Positions 35,594 to 45,559 are shown, counted from the first letter of the stretch. The stretch: DNA of 64,000 bases from Roseithermus sacchariphilus (GCA_003285105.1 CP030158.1:1225447-1289446); one strand, 5' to 3'. Numbers and translations are program-made. Notes: generated by a model from the letters alone, not told the origin.

Positions 35594-36139
35594 ATGGCTG
35601 TTGCATCTCCGTCCGTCGCCACGCTGGGTGGCGGCTGTTTCTGGTGCCTGGAGGCCGTCTTTCGCCCGCTGCGCGGCGTCGAGCGGGTCGTCTCGGGCTA
35701 CGCCGGCGGGCACGTCCCGCACCCGACCTACCGGCAGGTGTGCAGCAAGACGACGGGCCACGCCGAGGTCGTGCAGATCACGTTCGATCCGGACGTCGTC
35801 TCGTACCGCACGCTGCTGGAGATCTTCTTCGCCATGCACGACCCGACCACGCCCGACCGCCAGGGGGCCGACGTCGGGCCGCAGTATCGCTCCATCATCC
35901 TGTACCACGACGAGACGCAGCGGCAGACGGCCGAGGCGGTCATCGCGGAGCTGGAGGCGCAGGGGGTGTTCGACGCGCCCATCGTCACGGAGTTGAAGCC
36001 GTTCGACGTGTTTTACCCCGCCGAGGAAGCGCATCAGAACTACTACGCGCGGCATACCTGGCAGCCGTACTGCGTGGCCGTCATCTCCCCGAAGCTGCGC
36101 AAGCTCCGCCAGCAATACGCGGACCGGCTGACCGGCTAG
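35594..36139 (+). CDS. msrA: Peptide-methionine (S)-S-oxide reductase MsrA
   Basis: 181 aa from the ATG at 35594. The active-site motif GGGCFWCLEAVF places the catalytic Cys at residue 15. SGYAGGH, DPTTPDRQGADVGPQYRS and the YYARH block complete the MsrA domain. It repairs oxidised methionine S-sulfoxide using a thioredoxin-type reductant. The domain stands alone, without a fused MsrB. Confidence 0.95.
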   Translation: MAVASPSVATLGGGCFWCLEAVFRPLRGVERVVSGYAGGHVPHPTYRQVCSKTTGHAEVVQITFDPDVVSYRTLLEIFFAMHDPTTPDRQGADVGPQYRSIILYHDETQRQTAEAVIAELEAQGVFDAPIVTELKPFDVFYPAEEAHQNYYARHTWQPYCVAVISPKLRKLRQQYADRLTG

Positions 36140-36331
36140 CGGGGGGAGGCGGCCGCGCCGCGGGGCCGGCGGCGCCGTTACCTTCGGTTGCGTTCCGGCG
36201 GCTATGCCCCCGCCGGGGCAGACCGTGAGTTTCGGGTAAAAACGTTGTTCCAACAGCGAACCGTCCCAAACCCGCGCGTCCGTCCGCCGTTCAGCAGACC
36301 GCCGTCCCGATCCATACGCCGCCCGAGCCGC

Positions 36332-37558
36332 GTGCCGTCGTCCTCCTCGCATAGCCCGTCTTCGCGTCCGGCGCCGCTGCGTGTGGCCCTGTTCACGGGG
36401 GCCTACAACCACATCGCCGACGGCGTCTCGCTGACGCTGAACCGGCTGGTCGCCTTCCTGGAGCGGCAGGGCGCCGAGGTGCTCGTCTTCGGCCCGACGG
36501 TGGCGGACCCGCCCGTCCGGCACGCCGGCACGCTGGTGCCGGTCCCGTCGATCCCGGCACCGGGGCGGCCGGACTACCGGATCTCGCTCGGCCTGCCGGG
36601 GGCGGCCCGCGCGCGGCTGGCGAGCTTCCGCCCGGACCTCGTCCACATCGCCACGCCGGATCTGCTCGGCCTGCGGGCGCGGCGCTGGGCGCTGGAGGCC
36701 GGCGTGCCGCTGGTGGCGTCCTACCACACCCACTTCACCTCCTACCTGAAGTACTACCGGCTGGAGGCGCTGGAAGGGTTGCTCTGGGCCTACCTGCGCT
36801 GGTTTTACCGGCCCTGCGCCCACGTCTACGTGCCCTCCCCGTCGATGGCCGACGTGCTCGCCGCCCGGGGCATCGAGGGCAACGTGCGCCTCTGGGCGCG
36901 CGGGGTGGATACGGACCGCTTCAACCCGGCGCATCGGTCGCTGCCCTGGCGGCGGTCGCTCGGCTTCCGGGACGACGACGTCGTGGTGGCCTACATCGGG
37001 CGGCTGGTCTGGGAGAAGGGGCTGGATCTGGTGGCCGAGCTGTTCACCCGGCTGGAGGCCGACGGCGTGGCCCACCGCAGCCTGATCGTGGGAGACGGCC
37101 CGATCCGGCCCGAGCTGACGGCGCGCCTGCCCCACACCGTCTTCACCGGCCACCTCGCCGGCGAGGACCTTGCCCGGGCCTATGCCTCGGCGGACGTGTT
37201 CGTCTTCCCCAGCGAGACGGAGACGTTCGGCAACGTGACGCTGGAGGCGATGGCCTCGGGCCTGCCGGCGGTCTGCGCCGACGCCACCGGCAGCCGCTCC
37301 CTCGTCGAGCACGGCACGACCGGCTACCTCGCCCCCCCCGGCGACGTCGCCGCGTTCCTCGGGTATGTTACCCGGCTCGTGCAGGACGCGGCTCTACGAA
37401 AGACGATGGGCGCCGCCGCGCGGCACCGGGCGCAATCGTATGCCTGGGACGTCGTGCTGGGGACGCTGCTCGGGTATTACGAGGAGCTGCTCGGGCGCAC
37501 CTCCCCAACGGCAGCGACGACGCCGGCGGTGCCGGCGCCCCATCGCATGCCTCGCTGA
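36332..37558 (+). CDS. Glycosyltransferase family 4 (GT-B), SqdX/MgtA-like
   Basis: 408 aa if the GTG at 36332 is used. The frame is open from a TTG at 36188, but the extra 48 residues are Arg/Pro/Ser-rich and unlike the family. The N-terminal Rossmann domain (LRVALFTGAYNHIADGVSLT) and the acceptor motif VASYHTHFTSYLKYY resemble sulfoquinovosyl- and mannosyl-transferases acting on lipids. The C-terminal donor half has VVAYIGRLVWEKG and the EX7E-type ETETFGNVTLEAMASG. The next gene is another GT4 enzyme 25 bp downstream, so a two-gene glycolipid or polysaccharide unit is likely. Confidence 0.85.
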   Translation: MPSSSSHSPSSRPAPLRVALFTGAYNHIADGVSLTLNRLVAFLERQGAEVLVFGPTVADPPVRHAGTLVPVPSIPAPGRPDYRISLGLPGAARARLASFRPDLVHIATPDLLGLRARRWALEAGVPLVASYHTHFTSYLKYYRLEALEGLLWAYLRWFYRPCAHVYVPSPSMADVLAARGIEGNVRLWARGVDTDRFNPAHRSLPWRRSLGFRDDDVVVAYIGRLVWEKGLDLVAELFTRLEADGVAHRSLIVGDGPIRPELTARLPHTVFTGHLAGEDLARAYASADVFVFPSETETFGNVTLEAMASGLPAVCADATGSRSLVEHGTTGYLAPPGDVAAFLGYVTRLVQDAALRKTMGAAARHRAQSYAWDVVLGTLLGYYEELLGRTSPTAATTPAVPAPHRMPR

Positions 37559-37583
37559 TGTTTCACCCACCCTTTCCGATCTC

Positions 37584-38747
37584 GTGCGGCTGCTGTTCGT
37601 CTCTCACTCGTTTCCCCCGGCCGGGCGTCCGCTCTCGAACGTCGGCGGGATGCAGCGCGTGGCCACCGAGCTGCACGCGGCGCTGCGCCGGCAGCCCGGC
37701 CTGACGCTGGAGTCCCTCGTGCTCCGGGCCAGCTGGGACACGACGCACCTCAAGACGCCGCCCTTCCTGGCCCGGGCCGCCTGGCAGATCCGGCGGATGG
37801 CTCGCGCGGGCGCCATCGACGCGGTGCTGTTTTCCTCGATGGTGACCGCCTCGCTGGCCGTGCCGCTGCGGCGGGTGCTGGCCGCGGCCGGGGTGCGGAC
37901 CGCCGCCATCGTCCACGGCCGGGACGTGACGCTGCCGGTGCGGCCCTACCAGCGGTTCGTGCCCCGCGTGTTCGACGCGCTGGATGCCGTGCTGCCCGTC
38001 AGCCGCGCCACCGGCGCCGCCTGCCTGGAGCGGGGGCTGGCCGCCGAGAAGCTGCACGTCGTCCCCAACGGCATCGACCTGAACCGCTTCGCCCCGCTGA
38101 ACGACCCGGCCACGATGCGCCGCTCCCTGCTCGAAGCCGTCGGCGGCGACCTGCCCGAGGGGGCGCTGCTGCTGTGCAGCGTGGGCCGGCAGGTCGAGCG
38201 CAAAGGGTTCGCGTGGTTCGTCGACCAGGTGATGCCGCTGCTCCCGGCGGACGTGCACTACTGGCTCGCCGGAGACGGCCCGGAGGCCGGGGCCATCGAG
38301 GCGGCCATCGACCGGCGCGGCCTGCAGGAGCGGGTGCGGCTGCTGGGGCGGGTCTCCGAGGCCGCGCTGGAACAGCTCTACCGCGGCGCCGACCTGTTCG
38401 TCATGCCCAACATCCCCGTCCCGGGCGACATGGAGGGCTTCGGGGTGGTGATGCTGGAGGCGGGCCTGGGCGGGCTTCCCGTCATCGCCGCCCGGCTCGA
38501 AGGCATCCAGGACGTCGTGGCCGAGGGGAAAAACGGGCACCTGGTCGAGAGCGGGGATGCCTGGGGCTTCTCCGAGGCGATCATGGCCTACTACGACGAC
38601 CGCGAGGCCCTGCAGGAGGCCTCGGAGCGCGCGGCGGCCTACGTGCGGGACACCTTCAGCTGGCAGGCCGTGGCCCGGCGCTACGTGGACACCCTGGCCG
38701 CCGTCGTGGGCACCTCCGTCCCCGTGCTCGAGCCGGATCCCGCCTGA
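37584..38747 (+). CDS. Glycosyltransferase family 4 (GT-B)
   Basis: 387 aa from a GTG at 37584 (MRLLFVSHSFPP), which starts exactly at the Rossmann fold. Diagnostic segments are NVGGMQRVATELHAAL, VPNGIDLNRFAP, LLCSVGRQVERKG, YWLAGDGPE and the EX7E-type EGFGVVMLEAGLGG. It probably transfers a hexose from a nucleotide-sugar donor to a lipid or oligosaccharide. It overlaps no gene and ends 9 bp before the convergent phosphorylase-like gene. Confidence 0.87.
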   Translation: MRLLFVSHSFPPAGRPLSNVGGMQRVATELHAALRRQPGLTLESLVLRASWDTTHLKTPPFLARAAWQIRRMARAGAIDAVLFSSMVTASLAVPLRRVLAAAGVRTAAIVHGRDVTLPVRPYQRFVPRVFDALDAVLPVSRATGAACLERGLAAEKLHVVPNGIDLNRFAPLNDPATMRRSLLEAVGGDLPEGALLLCSVGRQVERKGFAWFVDQVMPLLPADVHYWLAGDGPEAGAIEAAIDRRGLQERVRLLGRVSEAALEQLYRGADLFVMPNIPVPGDMEGFGVVMLEAGLGGLPVIAARLEGIQDVVAEGKNGHLVESGDAWGFSEAIMAYYDDREALQEASERAAAYVRDTFSWQAVARRYVDTLAAVVGTSVPVLEPDPA

Positions 38748-38756
38748 GACGGCCGC

Positions 38757-41700
38757 CTACGCGTCCGCTCCTACGTCGACCCGAAGCTGCCGGATGGCGC
38801 CCGTCCGCGAGAACACCTGGACGGACGCGGTGCTCGGCAGGGTCGTGCCCGCAATCCGCTCCGTGCGGCCGTCGCGGTAGTGGATCGTGATGCCGGGAGG
38901 TCCGCCGCGGCGGTATACCACCGGCACCTGGCCGTAGGTGAATGCGAGCGAGCCGGCCTCCAGGTCCAGGGTCCGGCGCGTGCCGTCGAGGTCGTAGCAG
39001 GCAAACGCCGCCGGCTCGGCGAGCCACTCGGTGGGGCGCAGCATCCACGGCTCGAAGCGCAGGAGGCCGTCCTCCACCCACACGCCCAGCTCGCCCCAGC
39101 GGGCAAGGATGTCTTCCTTCACCTGGCCCGTCATGCCCGGTTGTTGCGCTCCCGCGTGGGCCGGCGTGTGTGAGTAGGGGTCGATCGGGAAGGCGCCGTA
39201 GACCTCGGGAGACTTCGTCAGCCCGATGCCGGCCCGCAGGTCGTAGTAGACCGCGATCAGCGCCTGCAGCGTCTCTTCGGCCGCGCCCTGCCGGCGGGCG
39301 TCGAGGCAGACCTCCTGAACGGCCAGGACGAGCTTGGACACCATGTGCCAGTAGATGCACCCGAGGCCTTCGTACCCGAAGAACGTGCCGGAGCGGCCGG
39401 TGTAGGAGGCGTGATCGAACAGATCGTCGAAGAGCGCCACCACGGCGGCTCCCTCCCGGTCGACGAGGTCGGCGTAGCCCTGCTCCCGGAGCCGGTCCAG
39501 CGCGGCCTGCACGTCCCGGCGGTTGCGGAAGGCGCCGTTGAAGTGATAGCCGCCCTGCACGTCGCGCACGACGAGGTGGCGGTTGCCGTCGGCCACGAGC
39601 GTGCGCAGCAGCGCGGAGGCCTCCACGCGGTCCGGGGGGATGATGTTTTTCTCCTGGAAGCGGGGCAGGCGACGGTCGGGATACAGCAGGTAGCTGTGCT
39701 GATCGGGCCGGTAGAGGTCGCTGGTGCGGAGCGCGGCCAGCAGGTCCAGCGCCTCGGCCGGGGTGAGCACCCCGGCGCTGAGCACGGCCACCTGGCCTTC
39801 CAGCATCAGGTAGAGGTGCCGCAGCGTGATGCCGCCATCGGGGGCCACCGCCATCAGGTTGTAGGCATGGTAGAGCCCGTCGGGGCGGCGGTTGGTGCGG
39901 ATCGAGGCGTCGAGGAAGGCGCGGGCGCGGTCGAGGAAGGCGCGGATGCGGGCCGGCGGCACGGCGCGCCGGCGCCCGGAGAAGCCGGCGGCGTAGATCC
40001 GCTCCCGGTAGGTGCTGCCCGCCGCACCGACGGCATCGAGCATGGCCCGGCGGTCGCCGTCGGTGAAGCCCCGCGCCAGCCGCGGCTCGAACCGCTCGAA
40101 GGCGGCTTCCAGCGCGGCCAGGAGCTCGGCCACCTCCTCCGAAAGCGCCACCGCCTCGTCCGGCAGCGCGGCAAACAGGTCGGCGGCGAAGGCGAGGAAG
40201 CGGCGCAGGTAGTACAGCGTGACCATCGAGACGCCGTAGCCGACCAGGGCGTTGTTGGCGTCATTCCATTCGGGGCGCTGCGTGTTCATCCAGATGCCGC
40301 CATCGGGGATGAAGTTGGTCAGCTTCGCCAGCACCGGCACCAGCAGCTTCTCGGCCAGGGTGACCAGGTAGACCTCGCCGTGCTCGTCCAGGACCAGCTT
40401 GCCGTCGGCCCCCATCGCCGCCACGCGGGCCTCGATCCGGGCCGCCCGCTCGTCGTCGTACGTGATGGTATCGTGCGGGTCGCGCAGCAGATCGGCATAG
40501 GGCGCGATGCGGTAGGGGACGTTAGCGTAGGCAAAGAGCCGGCGGGCGAGCAGGTGCTCCAGGCGGCCGGGGTGGTGCGCGCGCGAGAGTTCGAGCAGCT
40601 TGAGGAGGTAGATGATCTGATGATCCCCCCAGTAGCCGATGTACGACCAGGGATCGTGGGGGTCGATGACCTCCCAGTCGATCCCCTCGCGGGTGATGCG
40701 GTAGGGGTTGTAGCCGTCCGGTGTGGAGGCGTTGACGAAGCGGGCGATCATGCCCTCCAGGTAGTCCGGGAAGGCCCGGCCGAGGGCTTCCCAGTTCTGG
40801 AAGATGTCGCGCCAGTTGCCCTGGTAGTTGCGCACGAGGCGGCCGTCCTCGGTGTGCGTTTCGATGGAGAACGCGTTCCAGGGGCGGCTGGGGTCGCCGT
40901 GGCGGCGGCTGAAGCTGAGCGGGAGGTACTCGTAGCAGAGCCGCTCGAGCTGCGGGTCGTCCTGCGCGGCGGCGGCGGCCCGCAGGTCCTGCAGGGTGAG
41001 CGTGGGGGGAAGCGCCGCCAGGAAGGCCGCGCCCCGCTCGGCGACCGGGCGGTTGGCGTGACGGAGGAAGTCCACCAGGTCCGCCCGCTCGATGGCGTAC
41101 TGATCGGCGAAGACCCCGCCACGCATGACGTTGAACAGCACATTGGCGTAGTGCCGCGCTGTGGTCGGCGCGTCGGCGGTGTACTGCAGGCCGTCGGCGG
41201 TGGCGACGATGCGCCGGAGGCCGTCGGTGCCGGCCTCGACGTCTGCCGTCACCTCGGCCGCGAGGGCGTCTTGCTGCGCCAGCGCCGTGGTGAGCGCGAC
41301 GACGTCCGCCGCGTCCTGGGCGACGTCCGCCACGAGGATCCAGGAACGGGCTTCGCCGGGGGCGAGCGCCAGCGTGGCCTCGACGAAATAGGCGCCGCGC
41401 TGGGCTCGCACGTCCACCTCGGTCTGCACCGCACGGCCCTCCCGGAAGGCCGCCAGCTGTCGCGACGAGAGCAGGACGGCCGTCACATCCAGCCCGGCGG
41501 CCCAGACGGTGGTGGCCTTCAGCGCCTCGCTCGGCTCGGCGCGATCCACCGGAATCGAACTCAGCGTAAAGAGCCCCAGGCCCGTCGCTGGATCGAGTTC
41601 GTTCTTCTTGTAGGCGTCGAGCAGGTTGCTGCGCTCGGTCTGCATGGCGCGCGTGGCCCCGTAGGGCAGCACCTGCTGCAGGCCGTCGAGCACGCGCACG

Positions 41701-42248
41701 CGCACCGGCTCGGCGCCGTGGTGGTGGAGGGTGACGTGCTTGACGAAGCCGAAGCGTGTGCTGGGGCTCCAGGTGTAGGCCAGCGTCAGCCCCAGGTCGT
41801 CGTTGATCTCTTCGAACCGGATCTGGTTGCCGTAGACGCTCTTGTAGAGGTGGCGGCGGCGGGCATAGAGGCCGGCGTACCGCTCGGAGAACGGCTCCCA
41901 GAGGTACACGCGGTCGCCCTGCTCGACGAGCAGGAGCGTCTTGCTGCCGGTGCGGTCCTGCGCGTCGTGGATCCGGTCGTCCGTCTCGTAGGGGAACAGG
42001 GCATGGTCCGGGTCCTTGCGCCCGGCCGTCAGCGCGCCGGTGCTGGAGATGAACAGCCAGTGGTCGGCCTCGCTCACGATCGACATGAAAAACGGCGCCA
42101 TGCGATCGACGTGGGCGATGCGATACCATCGGACGCCGTCCCGTTCCACGAAGCCGCCCTCGACCGGCTGTGCGTGCCGCTTCAGCGGAGCCGGGCCGAC
42201 GTACACCGGCCTCTGCGACGGGGATTCCACGATGGGGGAGATGGGCAC
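38757..42248 (-). CDS. Large glycoside-phosphorylase-like enzyme (GH94/GH149/GH161-type), putative beta-1,3-glucan phosphorylase
   Basis: 1163 aa from a GTG at 42248, which follows TGAGGT and lies just after the upstream stop; an overlapping ATG at 42290 would add 14 residues. There is no signal peptide, so it is cytoplasmic. An N-terminal beta-sandwich half and an (alpha/alpha)6 half are suggested by the pattern. The region NYQGNWRDIFQNWEAL, then GMIARFVNASTPDGYNPYRI and WSYIGYWGDHQIIYLLKLLE, matches a recognisable family of cellobiose-phosphorylase-like proteins; the Asp of WRD is the likely catalytic acid. Size and location beside a GH16 enzyme favour a GH161-type beta-1,3-glucan phosphorylase. 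That assignment is inference. Confidence 0.65.
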   Translation of the reverse strand: MPISPIVESPSQRPVYVGPAPLKRHAQPVEGGFVERDGVRWYRIAHVDRMAPFFMSIVSEADHWLFISSTGALTAGRKDPDHALFPYETDDRIHDAQDRTGSKTLLLVEQGDRVYLWEPFSERYAGLYARRRHLYKSVYGNQIRFEEINDDLGLTLAYTWSPSTRFGFVKHVTLHHHGAEPVRVRVLDGLQQVLPYGATRAMQTERSNLLDAYKKNELDPATGLGLFTLSSIPVDRAEPSEALKATTVWAAGLDVTAVLLSSRQLAAFREGRAVQTEVDVRAQRGAYFVEATLALAPGEARSWILVADVAQDAADVVALTTALAQQDALAAEVTADVEAGTDGLRRIVATADGLQYTADAPTTARHYANVLFNVMRGGVFADQYAIERADLVDFLRHANRPVAERGAAFLAALPPTLTLQDLRAAAAAQDDPQLERLCYEYLPLSFSRRHGDPSRPWNAFSIETHTEDGRLVRNYQGNWRDIFQNWEALGRAFPDYLEGMIARFVNASTPDGYNPYRITREGIDWEVIDPHDPWSYIGYWGDHQIIYLLKLLELSRAHHPGRLEHLLARRLFAYANVPYRIAPYADLLRDPHDTITYDDERAARIEARVAAMGADGKLVLDEHGEVYLVTLAEKLLVPVLAKLTNFIPDGGIWMNTQRPEWNDANNALVGYGVSMVTLYYLRRFLAFAADLFAALPDEAVALSEEVAELLAALEAAFERFEPRLARGFTDGDRRAMLDAVGAAGSTYRERIYAAGFSGRRRAVPPARIRAFLDRARAFLDASIRTNRRPDGLYHAYNLMAVAPDGGITLRHLYLMLEGQVAVLSAGVLTPAEALDLLAALRTSDLYRPDQHSYLLYPDRRLPRFQEKNIIPPDRVEASALLRTLVADGNRHLVVRDVQGGYHFNGAFRNRRDVQAALDRLREQGYADLVDREGAAVVALFDDLFDHASYTGRSGTFFGYEGLGCIYWHMVSKLVLAVQEVCLDARRQGAAEETLQALIAVYYDLRAGIGLTKSPEVYGAFPIDPYSHTPAHAGAQQPGMTGQVKEDILARWGELGVWVEDGLLRFEPWMLRPTEWLAEPAAFACYDLDGTRRTLDLEAGSLAFTYGQVPVVYRRGGPPGITIHYRDGRTERIAGTTLPSTASVQVFSRTGAIRQLRVDVGADA

Positions 42249-42258
42249 GGTACAGACC

Positions 42259-43629
42259 TCAGGGGTTGACGTAGAAGGGGATGTTGGCATGGCCGGCGTT
42301 GCCCTGCCCGTCGTAGACGTAGACGAACAGCCGGTATGCGCCCGGCTCGGCCGGCGCCGTCAGGCGGATCCGGGCGGCGTCCGGGCGGTCGATGACGCCC
42401 TCGATGCGCTCCGGCACGGGCTCGTCGTCGCCGCCTTCCCCGACGTCGGTGCTCTCGCGCCGGACCTCCCAGGCATGGCGCAGGGGGTCGCCATCGGGAT
42501 CGGTGGCGATCACCTCGGCCGGGTACGTCGTGCCGGCCTGCAGGTAGATGCCGTCGTACGCCGTGCGGCCGTCCAGCGTGGCCGCTTCCAGGCGGGGCGA
42601 GCGGTTCTCGGGCCAGGTGCCGTTCCAGAGGTAGTGCATCACGTCCACGGCCTCGGTGCGCTCGCCGGTGGGCAGGAACAGGCCGTACCAGGTGGGGGTG
42701 CGTTCCTGCTTCTGGCCCCAGAGGAAGACGTACGAGCCGATGAGCTGCGTCGTATCCGCCGCGATGACCGTCTCGTAGCGCATCCGGTACAGATCGGCCT
42801 TGACGGAGCTGGTGTTCTCGATGGGCGCGCCCCAGGGCGTCTGCGGCACCTCCCAGTGGCCGGTGGCGCCCCACTCGGTGATCATGTACGGCCCGTCCCA
42901 GCCGGCCTCGTCGAGGTAACGCGGCAGGTTGACGATGTCGGCATACATCTGCACGCTGAGCAGGTCCAGGTCCGGCGCGCGCGTCTTGATCTCATCGACC
43001 AGCTCCTTGCTGATCCCGGCGAGCATCGTGGTGGTCAGGTGGTTCGGGTCGATCTCGTGGATCATCTCCGAGATCTGGTTGACCGCGTCCCAGACCTTCG
43101 GATTGGTGGCGCCCAGGTTCAGCTCGTTGCCGATGCCCCAGATGATCAGCGCCGGGTGGTCCCTGTATTCCATCACCTCGGCGCGCACCCGCTCCAGTTG
43201 CGCCGCCACGGCCGCCTCGTCGTCGTAGTCGAAGTTGAAGACGCCGCGGCCGGTGCCGGGGCGCTCGCGCGCGATCTCCAGCCCCATCGTCACCACCAGC
43301 CCGTGGGCCAGGGCGCGGTCCAGCACCTCCCGGCCCGATTCCCGGCCGTTGTCGGTGCGCCAGGTGCGGAACGAGTTGCCGCCGTGCGCGGCCAGCCGCT
43401 CGACGTCGCCGAACTCCAGGCCGGCGCCCTTGATGTAGAACGGCTCATCGTTCAGGAACAGCCGGTAGCGGCCCTCGACCTGCCGGATCTCGGCCCGGAT
43501 GGGGCCGGCCGGCGGGGCGGCCTCCTCGGGCTGAGGCCCGCAGGCCGGCAGGAGCAGCGGCAGGAGCAGCGGCAGGAGTCGCCATGCCGGGAGGCCGTGG
43601 GCAAACAGAGGCGGGGAGGAGGAGCGCAT
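42259..43629 (-). CDS. GH2-like (clan A) glycoside hydrolase lipoprotein
   Basis: 456 aa. A lipoprotein signal with lipobox LLPAC places Cys at residue 30. The TIM-barrel half carries IIWGIGNEL, in which Glu169 follows Asn as in clan GH-A acid/bases, and ITEWGATGHW with Glu252 as candidate nucleophile. The C-terminal 110 residues form an Ig/PKD-like domain (EVIATDPDGDPLRHAWEV). It is a paralogue of the gene at 47599-49059, sharing the GSYVFLWGQKQE block. It lies 10 bp upstream of the phosphorylase gene, so the two are co-transcribed. Substrate is probably a beta-glucan oligosaccharide, by context. Confidence 0.8.
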   Translation of the reverse strand: MRSSSPPLFAHGLPAWRLLPLLLPLLLPACGPQPEEAAPPAGPIRAEIRQVEGRYRLFLNDEPFYIKGAGLEFGDVERLAAHGGNSFRTWRTDNGRESGREVLDRALAHGLVVTMGLEIARERPGTGRGVFNFDYDDEAAVAAQLERVRAEVMEYRDHPALIIWGIGNELNLGATNPKVWDAVNQISEMIHEIDPNHLTTTMLAGISKELVDEIKTRAPDLDLLSVQMYADIVNLPRYLDEAGWDGPYMITEWGATGHWEVPQTPWGAPIENTSSVKADLYRMRYETVIAADTTQLIGSYVFLWGQKQERTPTWYGLFLPTGERTEAVDVMHYLWNGTWPENRSPRLEAATLDGRTAYDGIYLQAGTTYPAEVIATDPDGDPLRHAWEVRRESTDVGEGGDDEPVPERIEGVIDRPDAARIRLTAPAEPGAYRLFVYVYDGQGNAGHANIPFYVNP

Positions 43630-43693
43630 GATGCGGTACCGTCGTCGGGCCGGAGCCCGGGTGCAGAGAACGAGAACGGGGAACGAGAACGGG

Positions 43694-45262
43694 TCAGGTC
43701 GCCGGCGTTTTGACCAGCATGGCTTCCAGCTCTTCGAGCGATTTGCCTTTCGTCTCCGGCAGCACGGCCAGCACGAAGACCAGACCGATCACCGCGAAGA
43801 CGCCGTAGATCAGGAACGTCAGGGCGCTGCCCAGCGTGGCCAGCTCCCACGGAAAGACGAGCTGGACCAGGAAGCTGACGGCCGAGTTGATCAGCCCGAC
43901 GAAGGAGATCGCCAGCCCCCGGATCCAGTTGGGGAAGAGCTCCGAGAAGAGCACCCACATCACCGGCCCCAGGGACACCGCGAAGCACGCCACGAAGCCC
44001 AGGATGCCGATCAGGATCAGGGTCGGGTTCATGGAGATGGCGGCCTGGATCATCTCCGACTCGTAGGCCCGCGCCTGCTCCCGCCCCAGCGCCTCGATCA
44101 GCGCGTTCTTGAAGGCCACGTCCGAGTCGAACGTCTGGCCGACCAGCCCCTGGAGGGCCTCCGCCGGGATCTCTGCCGGCAGCGCGGCCAGGTCCTCGGC
44201 GTCGAGCGTGTAGGTGGCCTGCGAGAACCCGAAGGCCAGCACGAACATCGACACCGCAATGCCCGTCAGCCCGATGCCCAGCAGCGGCTTACGCCCCAGG
44301 CGGTCGACGAGCCCGAGGGCGATGATCGTGAAGACCAGGTTCGTCAGCCCCACCATGATGGCCTGGGCGAACGAGGCGTCCGTGCCGATGCCGGACTGCT
44401 CGAAGATCATCGGCGCGTAGAAGAACACCGAGTTGATCCCGGTGATCTGCTGGATGATCGCGATGACGACGCCGATGGTCAGCACCAGCCGCAGCGAGGG
44501 CGACAGCAGCGCGGACACGGGCACCTTCTCCCGGTGCGTGTCCGAGGCCAGGCTGGCCTCTACCTCGCGGATCACCTGATCCGCCGCGTCCGCCCCCATC
44601 GCCCGCTCGATGATGGGCCGCGCCTCGGCACTGCGGCCCTGCATGATCAGCCAGCGGGGGCTGGGCGGCACCACGAACAGCGCGAAGTAATAGAGCAGCG
44701 CCGGCAGCGTCTCCACGCCCAGCATCCAGCGCCAGTTGTACGCATCGAACTGCAGCGCCTGCGCCCAGGCCAGGTCGGACTGCCCCAGTTGCAAAATCAG
44801 GTAGTTCGAAAAGAAGGCCGCCGAGATGCCGATGACGATGTTGAGCTGGTTGAAGGAAACCAGCTGCCCCCGGATGGCCGGCGGGGCGATCTCGGCGATG
44901 TACATCGGGGCGATGATCAGCGAGGCGCCCACGCCGAAGCCGCCGATCATCCGGGCCACGACGAGGAACCAGAAGCTGGGCGCCAGGGCCGAGGCAATGG
45001 CCGACACGGCGAACAGCAGCGCCGCGAGAAACAGCACACGCCGCCGCCCATACCGGTCGCTCAACGGCCCGGCCACCATCATGGCGAGCGTGGCCGTCAG
45101 CGTCAGCGAACTGACGCTCCAGCCCAGTTCCAGCTTGGTCAGGTCGAACTCCGTTTCGATGAAGCCGACCACGCCGGAGATCACCGAGGCATCGAACCCC
45201 ATCAGGAAGCCACCGAGGGCGACGATTAGCGCCGTCTTGCCGACGTAGAGACGATTGATCAT
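43694..45262 (-). CDS. Sugar-porter family MFS transporter
   Basis: 522 aa from the ATG at 45262. Twelve hydrophobic helices are visible. Sugar-porter signatures include SDRYGRRRVLF between helices 2 and 3, PPSPRWLIMQGR, QQITGINSVFFYAP, DRLGRKPLL and PETKGKSLEEL at the end. A roughly 60-residue loop in the middle of the second half is longer than in XylE or GLUT proteins. It imports a mono- or disaccharide across the inner membrane by proton symport or diffusion. It heads the operon that contains the GH2-like and phosphorylase genes and has a LacI-type palindrome upstream. Confidence 0.95.
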   Translation of the reverse strand: MINRLYVGKTALIVALGGFLMGFDASVISGVVGFIETEFDLTKLELGWSVSSLTLTATLAMMVAGPLSDRYGRRRVLFLAALLFAVSAIASALAPSFWFLVVARMIGGFGVGASLIIAPMYIAEIAPPAIRGQLVSFNQLNIVIGISAAFFSNYLILQLGQSDLAWAQALQFDAYNWRWMLGVETLPALLYYFALFVVPPSPRWLIMQGRSAEARPIIERAMGADAADQVIREVEASLASDTHREKVPVSALLSPSLRLVLTIGVVIAIIQQITGINSVFFYAPMIFEQSGIGTDASFAQAIMVGLTNLVFTIIALGLVDRLGRKPLLGIGLTGIAVSMFVLAFGFSQATYTLDAEDLAALPAEIPAEALQGLVGQTFDSDVAFKNALIEALGREQARAYESEMIQAAISMNPTLILIGILGFVACFAVSLGPVMWVLFSELFPNWIRGLAISFVGLINSAVSFLVQLVFPWELATLGSALTFLIYGVFAVIGLVFVLAVLPETKGKSLEELEAMLVKTPAT

Positions 45263-45370
45263 CGGAGCAATGAGATGGGTGGATGGAAACCCGGCGGTCC
45301 TGGCGCCGGGCGATGCGCACAGGCACACTCCGGACGAACGTCCTTGCCTCGTCGCGCCACGTGCGTGTTC

Positions 45371-45382
45371 GAAAACGTTTTC
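45371..45382. promoter_or_regulatory. LacI-type operator candidate (MFS operon promoter)
   Basis: GAAAACGTTTTC is a perfect palindrome with a central CG, 109 bp upstream of the transporter start. The same GAAAA-NN-TTTTC plan recurs at 45560 and 56956. Confidence 0.65.
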
Positions 45383-45559
45383 ATGCTACGGCATTTCCGC
45401 CGAAATGTCCACCGGTCTGCCGCGGCAGGTCCCGCACTCCGGCCCGCCGTAGATCGGATCGAAGATGCAGGAATCAACCGGGAGAAGGCCTGAGGGGACA
45501 TCGGAGACTCCGGCCGGCCCGGCCGCTCTTGTATCCGACCGGAGCGTATGGTACTTTTC

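Noticed and set aside
36188-36331. Upstream TTG start for the first GT4 enzyme
   Set aside because: The added residues are Arg/Pro/Ser-rich with no family similarity and no ribosome-binding site.
39345-42269. Long plus-strand open frame opposite the phosphorylase-like gene
   Set aside because: High GC leaves the antisense frame open; the minus strand carries the recognisable family motifs.
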